From Bacteroidota bacterium (GTDB lineage Bacteria > Bacteroidota > Bacteroidia > Bacteroidales > UBA1556): DNA of 6,391 bases. The stretch's first letter is position 1; each line of letters begins with the position of its first letter. Below are positions 1-6,380 of the stretch, piece after piece. Below the pieces are notes generated by a model. It was not told where the DNA came from, ran no database searches, and worked only from the letters and a program-made list of their open reading frames with translations. Made by a program: the position numbers and the translations under genes. The stretch lies in assembly GCA_003648395.1 (NCBI GenBank), contig QMPB01000277.1, forward strand, positions 1 to 6,391. The letters are read 5' to 3'.

Positions 1-317
1 AAATCATTAGAAGGTATATTGATATTTTCCGGTAAAATATCAATATGATCAAATAAATATTTATGCATGAATGAATGATAACTTTGAGGATGGTTTTTAT
101 CTATACCAACATACTCATCTAAATTAAAGGTCTTAATATTTTTAAATGATATAATTCCCACTTCATAGGCTTTGATTAGATGTTGGTACAAGCCTATAGG
201 TGAATCTCCTGTAGCTAGGCCTAATATTAAATTAGGTTTTTTTACAATCTCTCTAATCACAAAAGCAGCGGCTGCTTTTGAGATTGCATCATAATCTTTG
301 TATTTGAAAATTTCCAT
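1..317 (-). CDS. nagB: Glucosamine-6-phosphate deaminase, N-terminal part (3' end outside window)
   Basis: Predicted to convert glucosamine-6-phosphate to fructose-6-phosphate and ammonia in the cytoplasm, the last step linking amino-sugar salvage to glycolysis. The visible 105 codons start MEIFKYKDYD. They carry the family's phosphate-binding loop LATGDSPIGLY (about residues 34-44), the signature TFNLDEYVG (63-71), whose Asp67 corresponds to the catalytic aspartate of NagB, and HPQSYHSFM (76-84). Family members are usually about 240-270 residues, so a little over half is missing past the left edge. The ATG at 317 is chosen because AGGAG lies 7 nt upstream and the N-terminus matches the family start. 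It follows murQ by 17 bp, which implies the same transcript. The identification is firm. Function as a deaminase rather than a related sugar-phosphate isomerase is inferred from these motifs and from the neighbours. Confidence 0.93.
   Translation of the reverse strand, partial: MEIFKYKDYDAISKAAAAFVIREIVKKPNLILGLATGDSPIGLYQHLIKAYEVGIISFKNIKTFNLDEYVGIDKNHPQSYHSFMHKYLFDHIDILPENINIPSND
16..46. repeat. Perfect 13-bp inverted repeat with 5-nt loop inside nagB
   Basis: Arms at 16-28 (ATATTGATATTTT) and 34-46 (AAAATATCAATAT) are exact reverse complements, separated by CCGGT. The repeat sits in nagB codons 91-101 (His-Ile-Asp-Ile-Leu-Pro-Glu-Asn-Ile-Asn-Ile). The stem is almost entirely A-T, so as RNA it would be long but only moderately stable, and no U-run follows that would make it a terminator. 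It could be a chance result of AT-rich codons in a conserved protein stretch. Confidence 0.6.
260..280. repeat. 21-bp near-perfect palindrome in the 5' part of nagB
   Basis: Ten-base arms CAAAAGCAGC (260-269) and GCTGCTTTTG (271-280) flank a single central base. It lies about 38-58 nt into nagB and encodes Ser-Lys followed by four alanines, Phe and Val. The symmetry resembles a dimeric repressor operator, but it does not match the catabolite-response (cre) consensus and may simply reflect the alanine codon choice. Confidence 0.45.
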
Positions 318-323
318 TTCGCT

Positions 324-329
324 TCTCCT
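324..329 (-). promoter_or_regulatory. Ribosome binding site of nagB
   Basis: Reads AGGAGA on the minus strand within the 17-bp murQ-nagB gap, about 7 nt before the ATG at 317. It supports this start and independent initiation of nagB on the shared transcript. Confidence 0.8.
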
Positions 330-334
330 ACTTC

Positions 335-1234
335 TTAAATCTTCTTTAAACTTTCTCTAATATTACCATTGTATTCATTTAAGATTTCTTCAATCTTATC
401 TCTATCTTCAATCTTAGAAAGAATCGCAAAAATTGCATATTTTACTGATTTGTATTTATCTAAATATTCCTTAGCTACCTTTTCATTAACCCCAGTAACT
501 TCCATTATAATTCCTCTAGCCCTAGAAATCAACTTATTATTGTTCATCTGAACATCCACCATTAGGTTTTCATATACTTTTCCTAGTTTTATCATTGAGG
601 CTGTAGTAATCATATTTAAAATAAGTTTTTGAGCAGTACCTGACTTCATTCTCGTAGAACCCGTTAAAGGTTCAGCTCCTGTAATAGCTTCAATAGGATG
701 TTTTGCAATTTTCGCTATTTCTGAATTATGGCTCGTGGTAATACAAGCTGTTTCAGCCCCAATCTTATTGGCGTATTCTAACCCACCAATGGCGAAAGGA
801 GTAACTCCACTAGCTGCGATTCCTATAACGACATCTTTATCATTTAAATTATAGCCTTTTAAGTCTTTAACTACACTCTCCTTAGAATCTTCAGCGCCTT
901 CAATAGCGTAGCGTAATGCATAGTCTCCTCCAGCTATAATTCCAATTACCTTAGATGGGTCAAGTCCAAAAGTTGGAGGCACTTCACTAGCATCTAATAC
1001 TCCAAGTCTACCAGATGTTCCAGCGCCAACATAAAATAGCCTTCCACCGTTTCTAAAGGCTTTCGTCACAACTTCAACTACTTCCGCAATCTGATCAATT
1101 GCGGCTTCTACAGCTAAAGGAACTGTTTTGTCCTCATTGTTAATCATACGAAGAATTTCGCATGTTGACACAATATCAATATTTTTTGTATTTTCATTTC
1201 TTCTCTCTGTAGTGATTTTGCTGATATCAACCAT
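335..1234 (-). CDS. murQ: N-acetylmuramic acid 6-phosphate etherase
   Basis: Cytoplasmic SIS-fold enzyme that cleaves the lactyl ether of MurNAc-6-phosphate, giving GlcNAc-6-phosphate and D-lactate. This is the reaction specific to muramic acid salvage. The 299-residue length is typical. Visible family motifs are TERRNENT (9-16), the sugar-phosphate loop YVGAGTSGRLGVLDASEVPP (68-87), IEGAED (111-116), GIAASGVTPF (138-147), TGSTRMKSGTAQK (191-203) and NLMVDV (223-228). Glu84 and Glu115 match the two catalytic glutamates known in E. coli MurQ (Glu83 and Glu114). The C-terminal 50 residues form the usual small helical domain. The start overlaps the end of murK by 8 nt and has GAGG 6 nt upstream. 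No sign of damage. The closest alternative, glucokinase regulatory protein (GckR), is a much longer animal protein. Confidence 0.97.
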   Translation of the reverse strand: MVDISKITTERRNENTKNIDIVSTCEILRMINNEDKTVPLAVEAAIDQIAEVVEVVTKAFRNGGRLFYVGAGTSGRLGVLDASEVPPTFGLDPSKVIGIIAGGDYALRYAIEGAEDSKESVVKDLKGYNLNDKDVVIGIAASGVTPFAIGGLEYANKIGAETACITTSHNSEIAKIAKHPIEAITGAEPLTGSTRMKSGTAQKLILNMITTASMIKLGKVYENLMVDVQMNNNKLISRARGIIMEVTGVNEKVAKEYLDKYKSVKYAIFAILSKIEDRDKIEEILNEYNGNIRESLKKI

Positions 1235-2150
1235 TGTTTACCTCTTCTTTCAAATATTCCATTGCCAAATAATAAGCTCCTATAACTGGATCTGACAAAG
1301 AATCATCTATCGTATATTTTATATTCATTTGATCTAATGATTTAACCAATGTTTCTAAAACATAAGGAGCATTTAAGAGAAAACCTCCTCTTACTCCAAT
1401 TCTAACTTCTAAATTTGGATTCATTAATCTATATGCGTTATATGTCTGTTTAGCTAAAAATTCTCCTTCTTTGACAAATAAATCTATAGCTTCGCTATTC
1501 CCTTTTAAAGCATATAAAGCAATGAATTGAGATAATTCTGCGATTTTGTTTTTTGTGTTATTATAGACAAAAGCTTTGATATCTGTATAATTCTTAGCTT
1601 CTATCTTATCTAATAAAGCTTTTGTTAAATCAGTTATTTTTTTCTTTTCTTCAAACTGCTTTATAATATGTTTTAGCTCTTCTATTACTAGGTGATAACT
1701 TGAACCTTCATCTCCTAATAATGGGCCATACCCACCAATAAAATGTATCTTATCATTAGCATAAGCAATTATTGCGCTACCAGTTCCACCTAAAACCATA
1801 ATCACTTGTTTATACTTATCCTGTTTAACTGAATAAAGAGCGACTAAAGCATCAGTAACGACTTTTATCTCTGTTTGGTATTTTTTAGAAATATCAGCGA
1901 TAAACTTATCTTTATCAGGGTAATTTGAATATCCTGCAACTCCAATTAAGATACATTTTAATTCTGAAACATCTATTTCTTCTGTTAAGTCATCTAAGGC
2001 ATCAAATATATGTTTTTTAGTCATAGTTGGATCAACATTGAAGTTTCCAAACCCTGAATATGTATCCTTGATTTGGTTGCCTGCCATATCAAATAAAACA
2101 CCTTTTGTCTTCGTTCCTCCACTATCAATTCCTATAATATATCCGTTCAT
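1227..2150 (-). CDS. murK: MurK-like N-acetylmuramate/N-acetylglucosamine kinase (BadF/BadG/BcrA/BcrD ATPase family)
   Basis: ATP-dependent sugar kinase of the actin-like ASKHA fold, predicted to phosphorylate free MurNAc and GlcNAc at C6 in the cytoplasm. The 307 residues show the phosphate-1 motif IGIDSGGTKTKGVLFD (6-21), a TDA motif with Asp100 in the usual place of the catalytic base, the phosphate-2 motif VLGGTGSAI (119-127), the family hallmark GGYGPLLGDEGSSY (139-152), an adenosine-motif glycine pair in GVRGGFLLN (252-260) and the C-terminal DPVIGAYYLA (287-296). The family includes GlcNAc kinase and Clostridium acetobutylicum MurK, which accepts both sugars. Sequence alone cannot fix the substrate, but the gene lies directly between nagZ and murQ, where a kinase for both hydrolysis products is required. 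The start overlaps the nagZ stop as ATGA. No strong ribosome site precedes it, only GGTGA 4 nt upstream, so translation is probably coupled to nagZ. Confidence 0.88.
   Translation of the reverse strand: MNGYIIGIDSGGTKTKGVLFDMAGNQIKDTYSGFGNFNVDPTMTKKHIFDALDDLTEEIDVSELKCILIGVAGYSNYPDKDKFIADISKKYQTEIKVVTDALVALYSVKQDKYKQVIMVLGGTGSAIIAYANDKIHFIGGYGPLLGDEGSSYHLVIEELKHIIKQFEEKKKITDLTKALLDKIEAKNYTDIKAFVYNNTKNKIAELSQFIALYALKGNSEAIDLFVKEGEFLAKQTYNAYRLMNPNLEVRIGVRGGFLLNAPYVLETLVKSLDQMNIKYTIDDSLSDPVIGAYYLAMEYLKEEVNNG
1241..1245 (-). promoter_or_regulatory. Ribosome binding site of murQ inside murK
   Basis: Reads AGAGG on the minus strand, 6 nt before the ATG at 1234, within the last codons of murK. It decides the murQ start even though this start overlaps the upstream stop by 8 nt. 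Confidence 0.65.
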
Positions 2151-3715
2151 AACGTCACCGGTAACTTTCCTAAAGGAGTTATGTTTCCTTTTAAATATTC
2201 TATAAGTATTTTAACAGAATTTGGAGTGTATTCATACATTAAAATTAGGTTTTTAATATCTTTAACAAACAGCGAATCATAAGGGTTTCTCATAGCTATA
2301 ACATATAAATTACAAGTCTTATTAAGCTTCTCAATTAACTCTAATTGATTTTTATAGATATTTGCGTTATATGAACATAAAATAATCTGTTCATATTTTT
2401 TAGATAACTCTAATATATGATTTAATTCTTCTTCTTTTAATCTAACTGTTACTTCTAGTATGTCTATATAAGGTAATTCTTTTTTTACAGAAGAAATGAT
2501 ACTAAAATCTCCTGTTGATTCATCCGCTATAGTTGTGGACACGGGGCTTGACGCAACTAATAGAGTTTTAAGACCATTCTTAGGGTCTATACCCCTAACT
2601 CTAGTCAAAGCCTCTCTAACTACTGATAGAGAAAATTCTTTTGTTTTTCTATCTTCTACAATTTCTTTTATATCTTGATAGGTTTTAAAAGAGTTATATT
2701 CAACGTATTTTTCTTTAATTTCTAAAACTTTTTTCACTCTATCTTTAATGAGTTCTATTGGTATTTTTCCATTTAGAACCTGTTCTTTTAAATATTTTAT
2801 TGAATCTATTTGTAATTCTTTTGTGGAAGAAACCATCGCAAGATTAGCGCCAGCTTCAATAGCCATACTTACACCTTTTTTTGTCGTATAATAGGTTTGA
2901 ATAGCTTTCATCTCCAAACAATCTGTAACAATTAGACCTTTAAATCCCAATTCATTTCTTAAAAGATCGGTTAAGAAATATTTTGAAAGAGTAGCCGGCA
3001 ATTTATCAAAACCTAGTGCTGGAAAACTTATATGAGAACTCATAATAGCTAGAGCCCCCATCTCTATTGCTTTTTTAAAAGGAATCAATTCAAACTCTTT
3101 TAGTTCTTCAAGAGTTTTATTAATTCTCGGTAAATCTAGATGAGAATCCGTATCAGTATCCCCATGTCCAGGGAAGTGTTTAGCTGTCGCTATTATTGAT
3201 TCTTGTAGGCCTCTAATAAATTCACAACCATATTTAGCTACAGTATAAGGTTCATCCCCAAAACTTCTAACTCCGATTACAGGGTTCTTTGGATTATTAT
3301 TGATATCAAGGCTCGGAGCTAAATTCATATTGACTCCAAGTGCTTTTAAAATGTGGCCCATATATTTCCCACTTAAATAAGAATTATTAGGTTTTGAACT
3401 AGCAGTAATAGTCATTGCGCCTGGAAAATAAGTAGTTCCATTTTTAATACGAGTTACCATTCCACCTTCTTGATCAATTGATATTAAAAGAGGAATACCT
3501 GTAGCTTCAACCGCAAGTTTTTGTAAGTTTTGATTTAATTTAAAAAGCTGTTCAGGTGTGCTAATATTTTTCGCAAAGAGAATAACATTACCTACTTTTT
3601 TAGAACGAATCAATTCTATAACATGATCATTTATATTTAAGCCATCAAATCCAAAAACGATTAGCTGTCCTATTAATTCATCTAAACTTAAACGATCTAT
3701 ATCATAATCAATCAT
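2147..3715 (-). CDS. nagZ: Beta-N-acetylglucosaminidase, glycoside hydrolase family 3 (NagZ)
   Basis: Removes non-reducing terminal GlcNAc from peptidoglycan-derived saccharides. The N-terminal TIM-barrel domain (about residues 1-335) contains SIDQEGGMVTR (79-89), GVRSFGDEP (148-156), the substrate loop KHFPGHGDTDTDSH (179-192) with the Asp190/His192 acid-base dyad characteristic of GH3 NagZ, and the nucleophile Asp265 in IVTDCLEM (262-269). A second alpha/beta domain (about 370-522) follows, ending in GKLPVTL, as in two-domain Bacillus-type NagZ. At 522 residues it is shorter than B. subtilis NagZ because the N-terminus starts straight at the enzyme (MIDYDIDRLS) with no signal peptide or lipobox, so a cytoplasmic location is inferred. 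The ATG at 3715 has a textbook AGGAGG 10 nt upstream, inside the namZ coding region, and the genes overlap by 8 nt. It contains no tryptophan. Confidence 0.95.
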   Translation of the reverse strand: MIDYDIDRLSLDELIGQLIVFGFDGLNINDHVIELIRSKKVGNVILFAKNISTPEQLFKLNQNLQKLAVEATGIPLLISIDQEGGMVTRIKNGTTYFPGAMTITASSKPNNSYLSGKYMGHILKALGVNMNLAPSLDINNNPKNPVIGVRSFGDEPYTVAKYGCEFIRGLQESIIATAKHFPGHGDTDTDSHLDLPRINKTLEELKEFELIPFKKAIEMGALAIMSSHISFPALGFDKLPATLSKYFLTDLLRNELGFKGLIVTDCLEMKAIQTYYTTKKGVSMAIEAGANLAMVSSTKELQIDSIKYLKEQVLNGKIPIELIKDRVKKVLEIKEKYVEYNSFKTYQDIKEIVEDRKTKEFSLSVVREALTRVRGIDPKNGLKTLLVASSPVSTTIADESTGDFSIISSVKKELPYIDILEVTVRLKEEELNHILELSKKYEQIILCSYNANIYKNQLELIEKLNKTCNLYVIAMRNPYDSLFVKDIKNLILMYEYTPNSVKILIEYLKGNITPLGKLPVTL

Positions 3716-4847
3716 AGATATGGTACCTCCTTTTGACTTTTAAAAAACTCAAAGAGTCTTTTTCCATTTTGTCAATTATCTCTTCTATACCAAGTTTATT
3801 TTCCCTTAATAAAACATCTCCGCTTAACAAATCAATGAATGGACGTCCGTCTTTGGTAAACGGCTCAATATAGCTAAATTCCTTGTGATGTTTTCTAATA
3901 ATGTCTAAAAGAATAAATCCAGTCTTTACAGGTTTAAAATTTATATAATCAGTAATAATTAATTCTATTCCCTGACAGAGTTCATCTTTATATTTAGAAA
4001 ACTTAGGTGTAAAATATATTGTTCTAAATTTAATACCAGCCAAACTATATTTCTTAATCTCTTCAATTACAAATTCACTATCTAGATAAGGACTTCCGAT
4101 TATAAAGAACGGTTTAGTAGTTCCTCTACCTTCAGATAGATTTGTGCCTTCAAAGATACAAGTCGCAAGATATGCGTAAGCTGTTAAAGGCGTAGGAATA
4201 TTAGGTGAAGGCATAATCCAATCAAGACCTGTATCTAAATAATTCATACTTCTATCGTAGCCTTCCATTTCAATTATTTTTAAATCAGAACCAATTTCAA
4301 ACTCTTTATTAAATAGAATAGCTAATTCTCCAATAGTGAGTCCATAGCGAATAGGTATTGGATAATATCCAACAAAAGATCTACATTCTAAATTTAAGAT
4401 ATTACCTTCAATATGTATCGCATCAACTGGGTTTGGACGATCTAATACAACCACTCTTTTATTATATTTCTCACAAGCCATTAAAGCATAAGCCATTGTA
4501 TAAAGATAAGTATAATATCTAGCCCCTACATCCTGAATATCAAAAACTAATACATCAATTTTATCCATCATTTCCTTAGATGGACTTCTGCTTTCTCCAT
4601 AAAGAGAATATACCATTATACCGGTTTTTGAATCTTTATAACTATCTAGTTTAACCCCAGCTTGAATATCGCCTCTAATGCCGTGTTCTGGAGAAAACAA
4701 AGCAACTAAATTAGTATGTTCATTTAAAATATCGATAGTAGAAACTAAATCTTTATTAACTCCTGTTGGATTAGTTATAAGCCCTATCCTTTTACCTTCA
4801 AATAAATCAAGATAATCGAAAATTCTATCTATTCCTGTTTTAACCAT
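3708..4847 (-). CDS. namZ: Exo-beta-N-acetylmuramidase NamZ (GH171, formerly DUF1343)
   Basis: Predicted to release MurNAc from the non-reducing end of peptidoglycan fragments, the activity established for B. subtilis NamZ (YbbC). The 379 residues show the family motifs in order: LITNPTGV (23-30), FSPEHGIRGD (51-60), FDIQDVGARYYTY (102-114), LDRPNP (135-140), MPSPNIPT (212-219), EGTNLSEGRGTTKPF (233-247) and a closing RRYHIYD. The protein begins MVKTGIDRIFDYL with no hydrophobic leader, unlike the exported Bacillus enzyme, so it is inferred to act in the cytoplasm. The start overlaps the yesL-like stop by 8 nt. Only an A-rich stretch with AGAAAG about 14 nt upstream precedes it, so initiation probably depends on re-initiation after the upstream gene. 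Its position beside nagZ fits the pair alternately trimming GlcNAc-MurNAc chains. The family assignment is certain; the exact substrate is inferred. Confidence 0.94.
   Translation of the reverse strand: MVKTGIDRIFDYLDLFEGKRIGLITNPTGVNKDLVSTIDILNEHTNLVALFSPEHGIRGDIQAGVKLDSYKDSKTGIMVYSLYGESRSPSKEMMDKIDVLVFDIQDVGARYYTYLYTMAYALMACEKYNKRVVVLDRPNPVDAIHIEGNILNLECRSFVGYYPIPIRYGLTIGELAILFNKEFEIGSDLKIIEMEGYDRSMNYLDTGLDWIMPSPNIPTPLTAYAYLATCIFEGTNLSEGRGTTKPFFIIGSPYLDSEFVIEEIKKYSLAGIKFRTIYFTPKFSKYKDELCQGIELIITDYINFKPVKTGFILLDIIRKHHKEFSYIEPFTKDGRPFIDLLSGDVLLRENKLGIEEIIDKMEKDSLSFLKVKRRYHIYD
3726..3731 (-). promoter_or_regulatory. Strong ribosome binding site of nagZ inside namZ
   Basis: A full AGGAGG on the minus strand (AAAAGGAGG with flanks), 10 nt before the ATG at 3715. 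The same bases encode the Arg-Arg pair near the C-terminus of NamZ. It is the best ribosome site in the window and suggests nagZ is translated efficiently and not only by coupling. Confidence 0.85.
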
Positions 4848-5484
4848 TTTTATTTTTCAAACTTTCTAAATATAATACTATTCTTTTCGTCATTAAAACA
4901 TTAAGCAATAATGAAATGCTTAATCCGAAGAAGATAAATGCAAAAGCCGTTAAAGCATTAGGATAAGCTAGTAAGAGAAATGGAGATAAAGTAATCACAA
5001 CTAAAACTAAAGTAATCCAATAATACTTACCAGCTAAGAAAAATGCTAGCTTGATAAACTTAATTATTTTGAGTTTAGTATAAACTCTTAATATAATAAT
5101 GCTAAACAAAGTAATCGCGAACCATATAGCCATTAAAGCTAAAGAAACATAATGTCCGATTAAAAGAAATGTAGTCTGTCTTAACTCTAAGCTTGAATTA
5201 TAATAACGAGTATTAAAATAAAGCAAAACAAAGACAAAGATTATAACTAATTCGATTAAAACTTTTCTTCCAAAAGCTTCCTTAAAATACCTGAAATAAT
5301 CTTTAAATAACTTAGGATTTCTCTTTTCAATATAGTCATTAAACATGTTATAACCTGCAGAAACAGCAGGTAAAACAGTAATAATTGGCAAACTAAAGAA
5401 GATCATCATAACATTTAACATAATCAAACGAATGATCCAATCAGCTATTTCGTTGATTTTCGAATTAAATAATTTTTCAAACAT
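4840..5484 (-). CDS. YesL-family (DUF624) integral membrane protein
   Basis: A 214-residue membrane protein of the DUF624/YesL family, often found beside carbohydrate ABC-transporter genes in Firmicutes but with no established biochemical role. Hydrophobic segments that look membrane-spanning fall at about 16-44, 75-91, 105-133, 155-173 and 176-198. The N-terminal stretch around SLPIITVLPAVSAGYNMF (31-48), with a proline pair followed by AxxAG, is typical of the family, as is the charged loop after it (KRNPKLFKDYFRYFKEAF, 54-71). It follows the permease stop by 8 bp, with AGGA overlapping the permease TAG and lying 6 nt before the ATG. The context suggests a transporter accessory or assembly role, but this is guilt by association only. 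Family assignment is good; function is unknown. Confidence 0.85.
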   Translation of the reverse strand: MFEKLFNSKINEIADWIIRLIMLNVMMIFFSLPIITVLPAVSAGYNMFNDYIEKRNPKLFKDYFRYFKEAFGRKVLIELVIIFVFVLLYFNTRYYNSSLELRQTTFLLIGHYVSLALMAIWFAITLFSIIILRVYTKLKIIKFIKLAFFLAGKYYWITLVLVVITLSPFLLLAYPNALTAFAFIFFGLSISLLLNVLMTKRIVLYLESLKNKNG

Positions 5485-5490
5485 AATATG

Positions 5491-5494
5491 TCCT
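5491..5494 (-). promoter_or_regulatory. Ribosome binding site of the YesL-family gene
   Basis: AGGA on the minus strand, 6 nt before the ATG at 5484. It overlaps the TAG stop of the permease gene, so termination of one gene places ribosomes at the start of the next. Confidence 0.6.
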
Positions 5495-6380
5495 AACCAA
5501 CAATTCCCGTCCTTTCAATAGATTCAACGAATTGTTTTTGTACAAATAGATACATTATTAGTAGTGGTAACATCATAAGCAATGCGGAAACATTGCTAAT
5601 TAAAGCTAAGAATAATGGATTTTCCCAAACATTTTGTCCAATTAAACTAAGTCCACCAGTATAGAACAAAGCTTGGTACATTCCTTCAGCTGCATTAATA
5701 AGCTGCATTGTTAGCAATGGAAACTGTTCAGTAGAAACATTGAATATAGCTACGTAATAAGCATCATTCCATTGCCATACAAAGGCAAATAATGCGACAG
5801 TCACAAGCGCACCTCTTGCGTTTGGCAACATAATATTCCAAAATGTTCTAAATACTCCAGCTCCATCCAGTTGCGCAGATTCTTCAAGTTCAATAGGCAA
5901 CCCTCTGAAAAACTGACGGAAAATGAAGATAAATATACCACTTCTTATACCCATTCCAAGGCCACTCATTATATAGATGCTTGATTCTTTACCAATTAAA
6001 TTTAATTCTCTAAAATATAAGAACTGAGCTAATGATAAAGCTTGAGGTGGTGTAATTATAGTTATAATAACAGCGATAAATAATATATTACTTCCCTTAA
6101 ATCTTAAACGACTAAATGCATATCCTGCAAGAGCAGTTGAAAAGATTTGTAAAAGCATCGCTATAAAACTTAATTTAAAAGTATTTAATAAAGCTCTCCA
6201 ATAATCCAAAACTACCATAGATATTTTAAGATTCATAAGCGACCAATGTTCTGGTATCCAAATAACTGCTGGATTATTAACATCTTCTGGGGCTCTTAAA
6301 GCCATAGAAATCTGTTGGATAGTTGGAAATAAAATTACGAAACAAAGACCAAATAAGATAATAAATCTCAAAAGCTTCAT
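5493..6380 (-). CDS. Carbohydrate ABC transporter permease, MalG/CUT1 type (start uncertain)
   Basis: Inner-membrane subunit of an ABC importer for sugars or oligosaccharides. About six hydrophobic segments are visible (about 4-27, 66-88, 98-120, 134-156, 189-211, 254-280). The cytoplasmic coupling (EAA) loop is clear as EESAQLDGAGVFRTFWNIML (166-185), and the C-terminus QKQFVESIERTGIVG matches the usual MalG-type ending. It is likely the second of two permeases; its partner permease and the solute-binding protein are expected past the right edge. The ATPase is not in the window. The ATG at 6380 is doubtful: the 11 nt before it (GTAGTTTTACA) hold no ribosome site, the frame stays open to the window edge, and the protein would begin directly in the first membrane helix, whereas relatives usually have a short cytoplasmic leader. 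The real start may therefore be outside the window. Substrate cannot be read from sequence; amino-sugar saccharides are inferred from the operon. Confidence 0.92.
   Translation of the reverse strand: MKLLRFIILFGLCFVILFPTIQQISMALRAPEDVNNPAVIWIPEHWSLMNLKISMVVLDYWRALLNTFKLSFIAMLLQIFSTALAGYAFSRLRFKGSNILFIAVIITIITPPQALSLAQFLYFRELNLIGKESSIYIMSGLGMGIRSGIFIFIFRQFFRGLPIELEESAQLDGAGVFRTFWNIMLPNARGALVTVALFAFVWQWNDAYYVAIFNVSTEQFPLLTMQLINAAEGMYQALFYTGGLSLIGQNVWENPLFLALISNVSALLMMLPLLIMYLFVQKQFVESIERTGIVG

Noticed and set aside
220..240. Plus-strand short stem (CCTAAT/ATTAGG) followed by a T-run, terminator-like
   Set aside because: Only six pairs, on the strand with no genes, and explained by the nagB codons for Lys-Lys-Pro-Asn-Leu-Ile-Leu on the other strand.
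369..551. 60-codon plus-strand reading frame
   Set aside because: Lies wholly inside murQ on the opposite strand, has low-complexity hydrophobic/Ser-Leu content and no recognisable domain; a shadow of murQ.
2496..2678. 60-codon plus-strand reading frame
   Set aside because: Antisense to the nagZ C-terminal domain with no recognisable motif; the nagZ frame is clearly the coding one.
1227..3715. Possible use of TGA as tryptophan (Mycoplasma code)
   Set aside because: TGA ends namZ, nagZ and murK exactly where the family proteins end, and visible tryptophans are TGG.
3742..3762. Hairpin with U-rich flank near the end of namZ (AAAAGACTC / GAGTTTTTT on the minus strand), resembling a weak terminator or attenuator
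   Set aside because: About nine pairs with one G-U wobble, a 3-nt loop and few G-C pairs; it sits in coding sequence just before a strong nagZ ribosome site, so termination there is unlikely.
5353..5371. Short inverted repeat ACCTGC/GCAGGT in the YesL-family gene
   Set aside because: Six-base arms inside a coding region; expected by chance.
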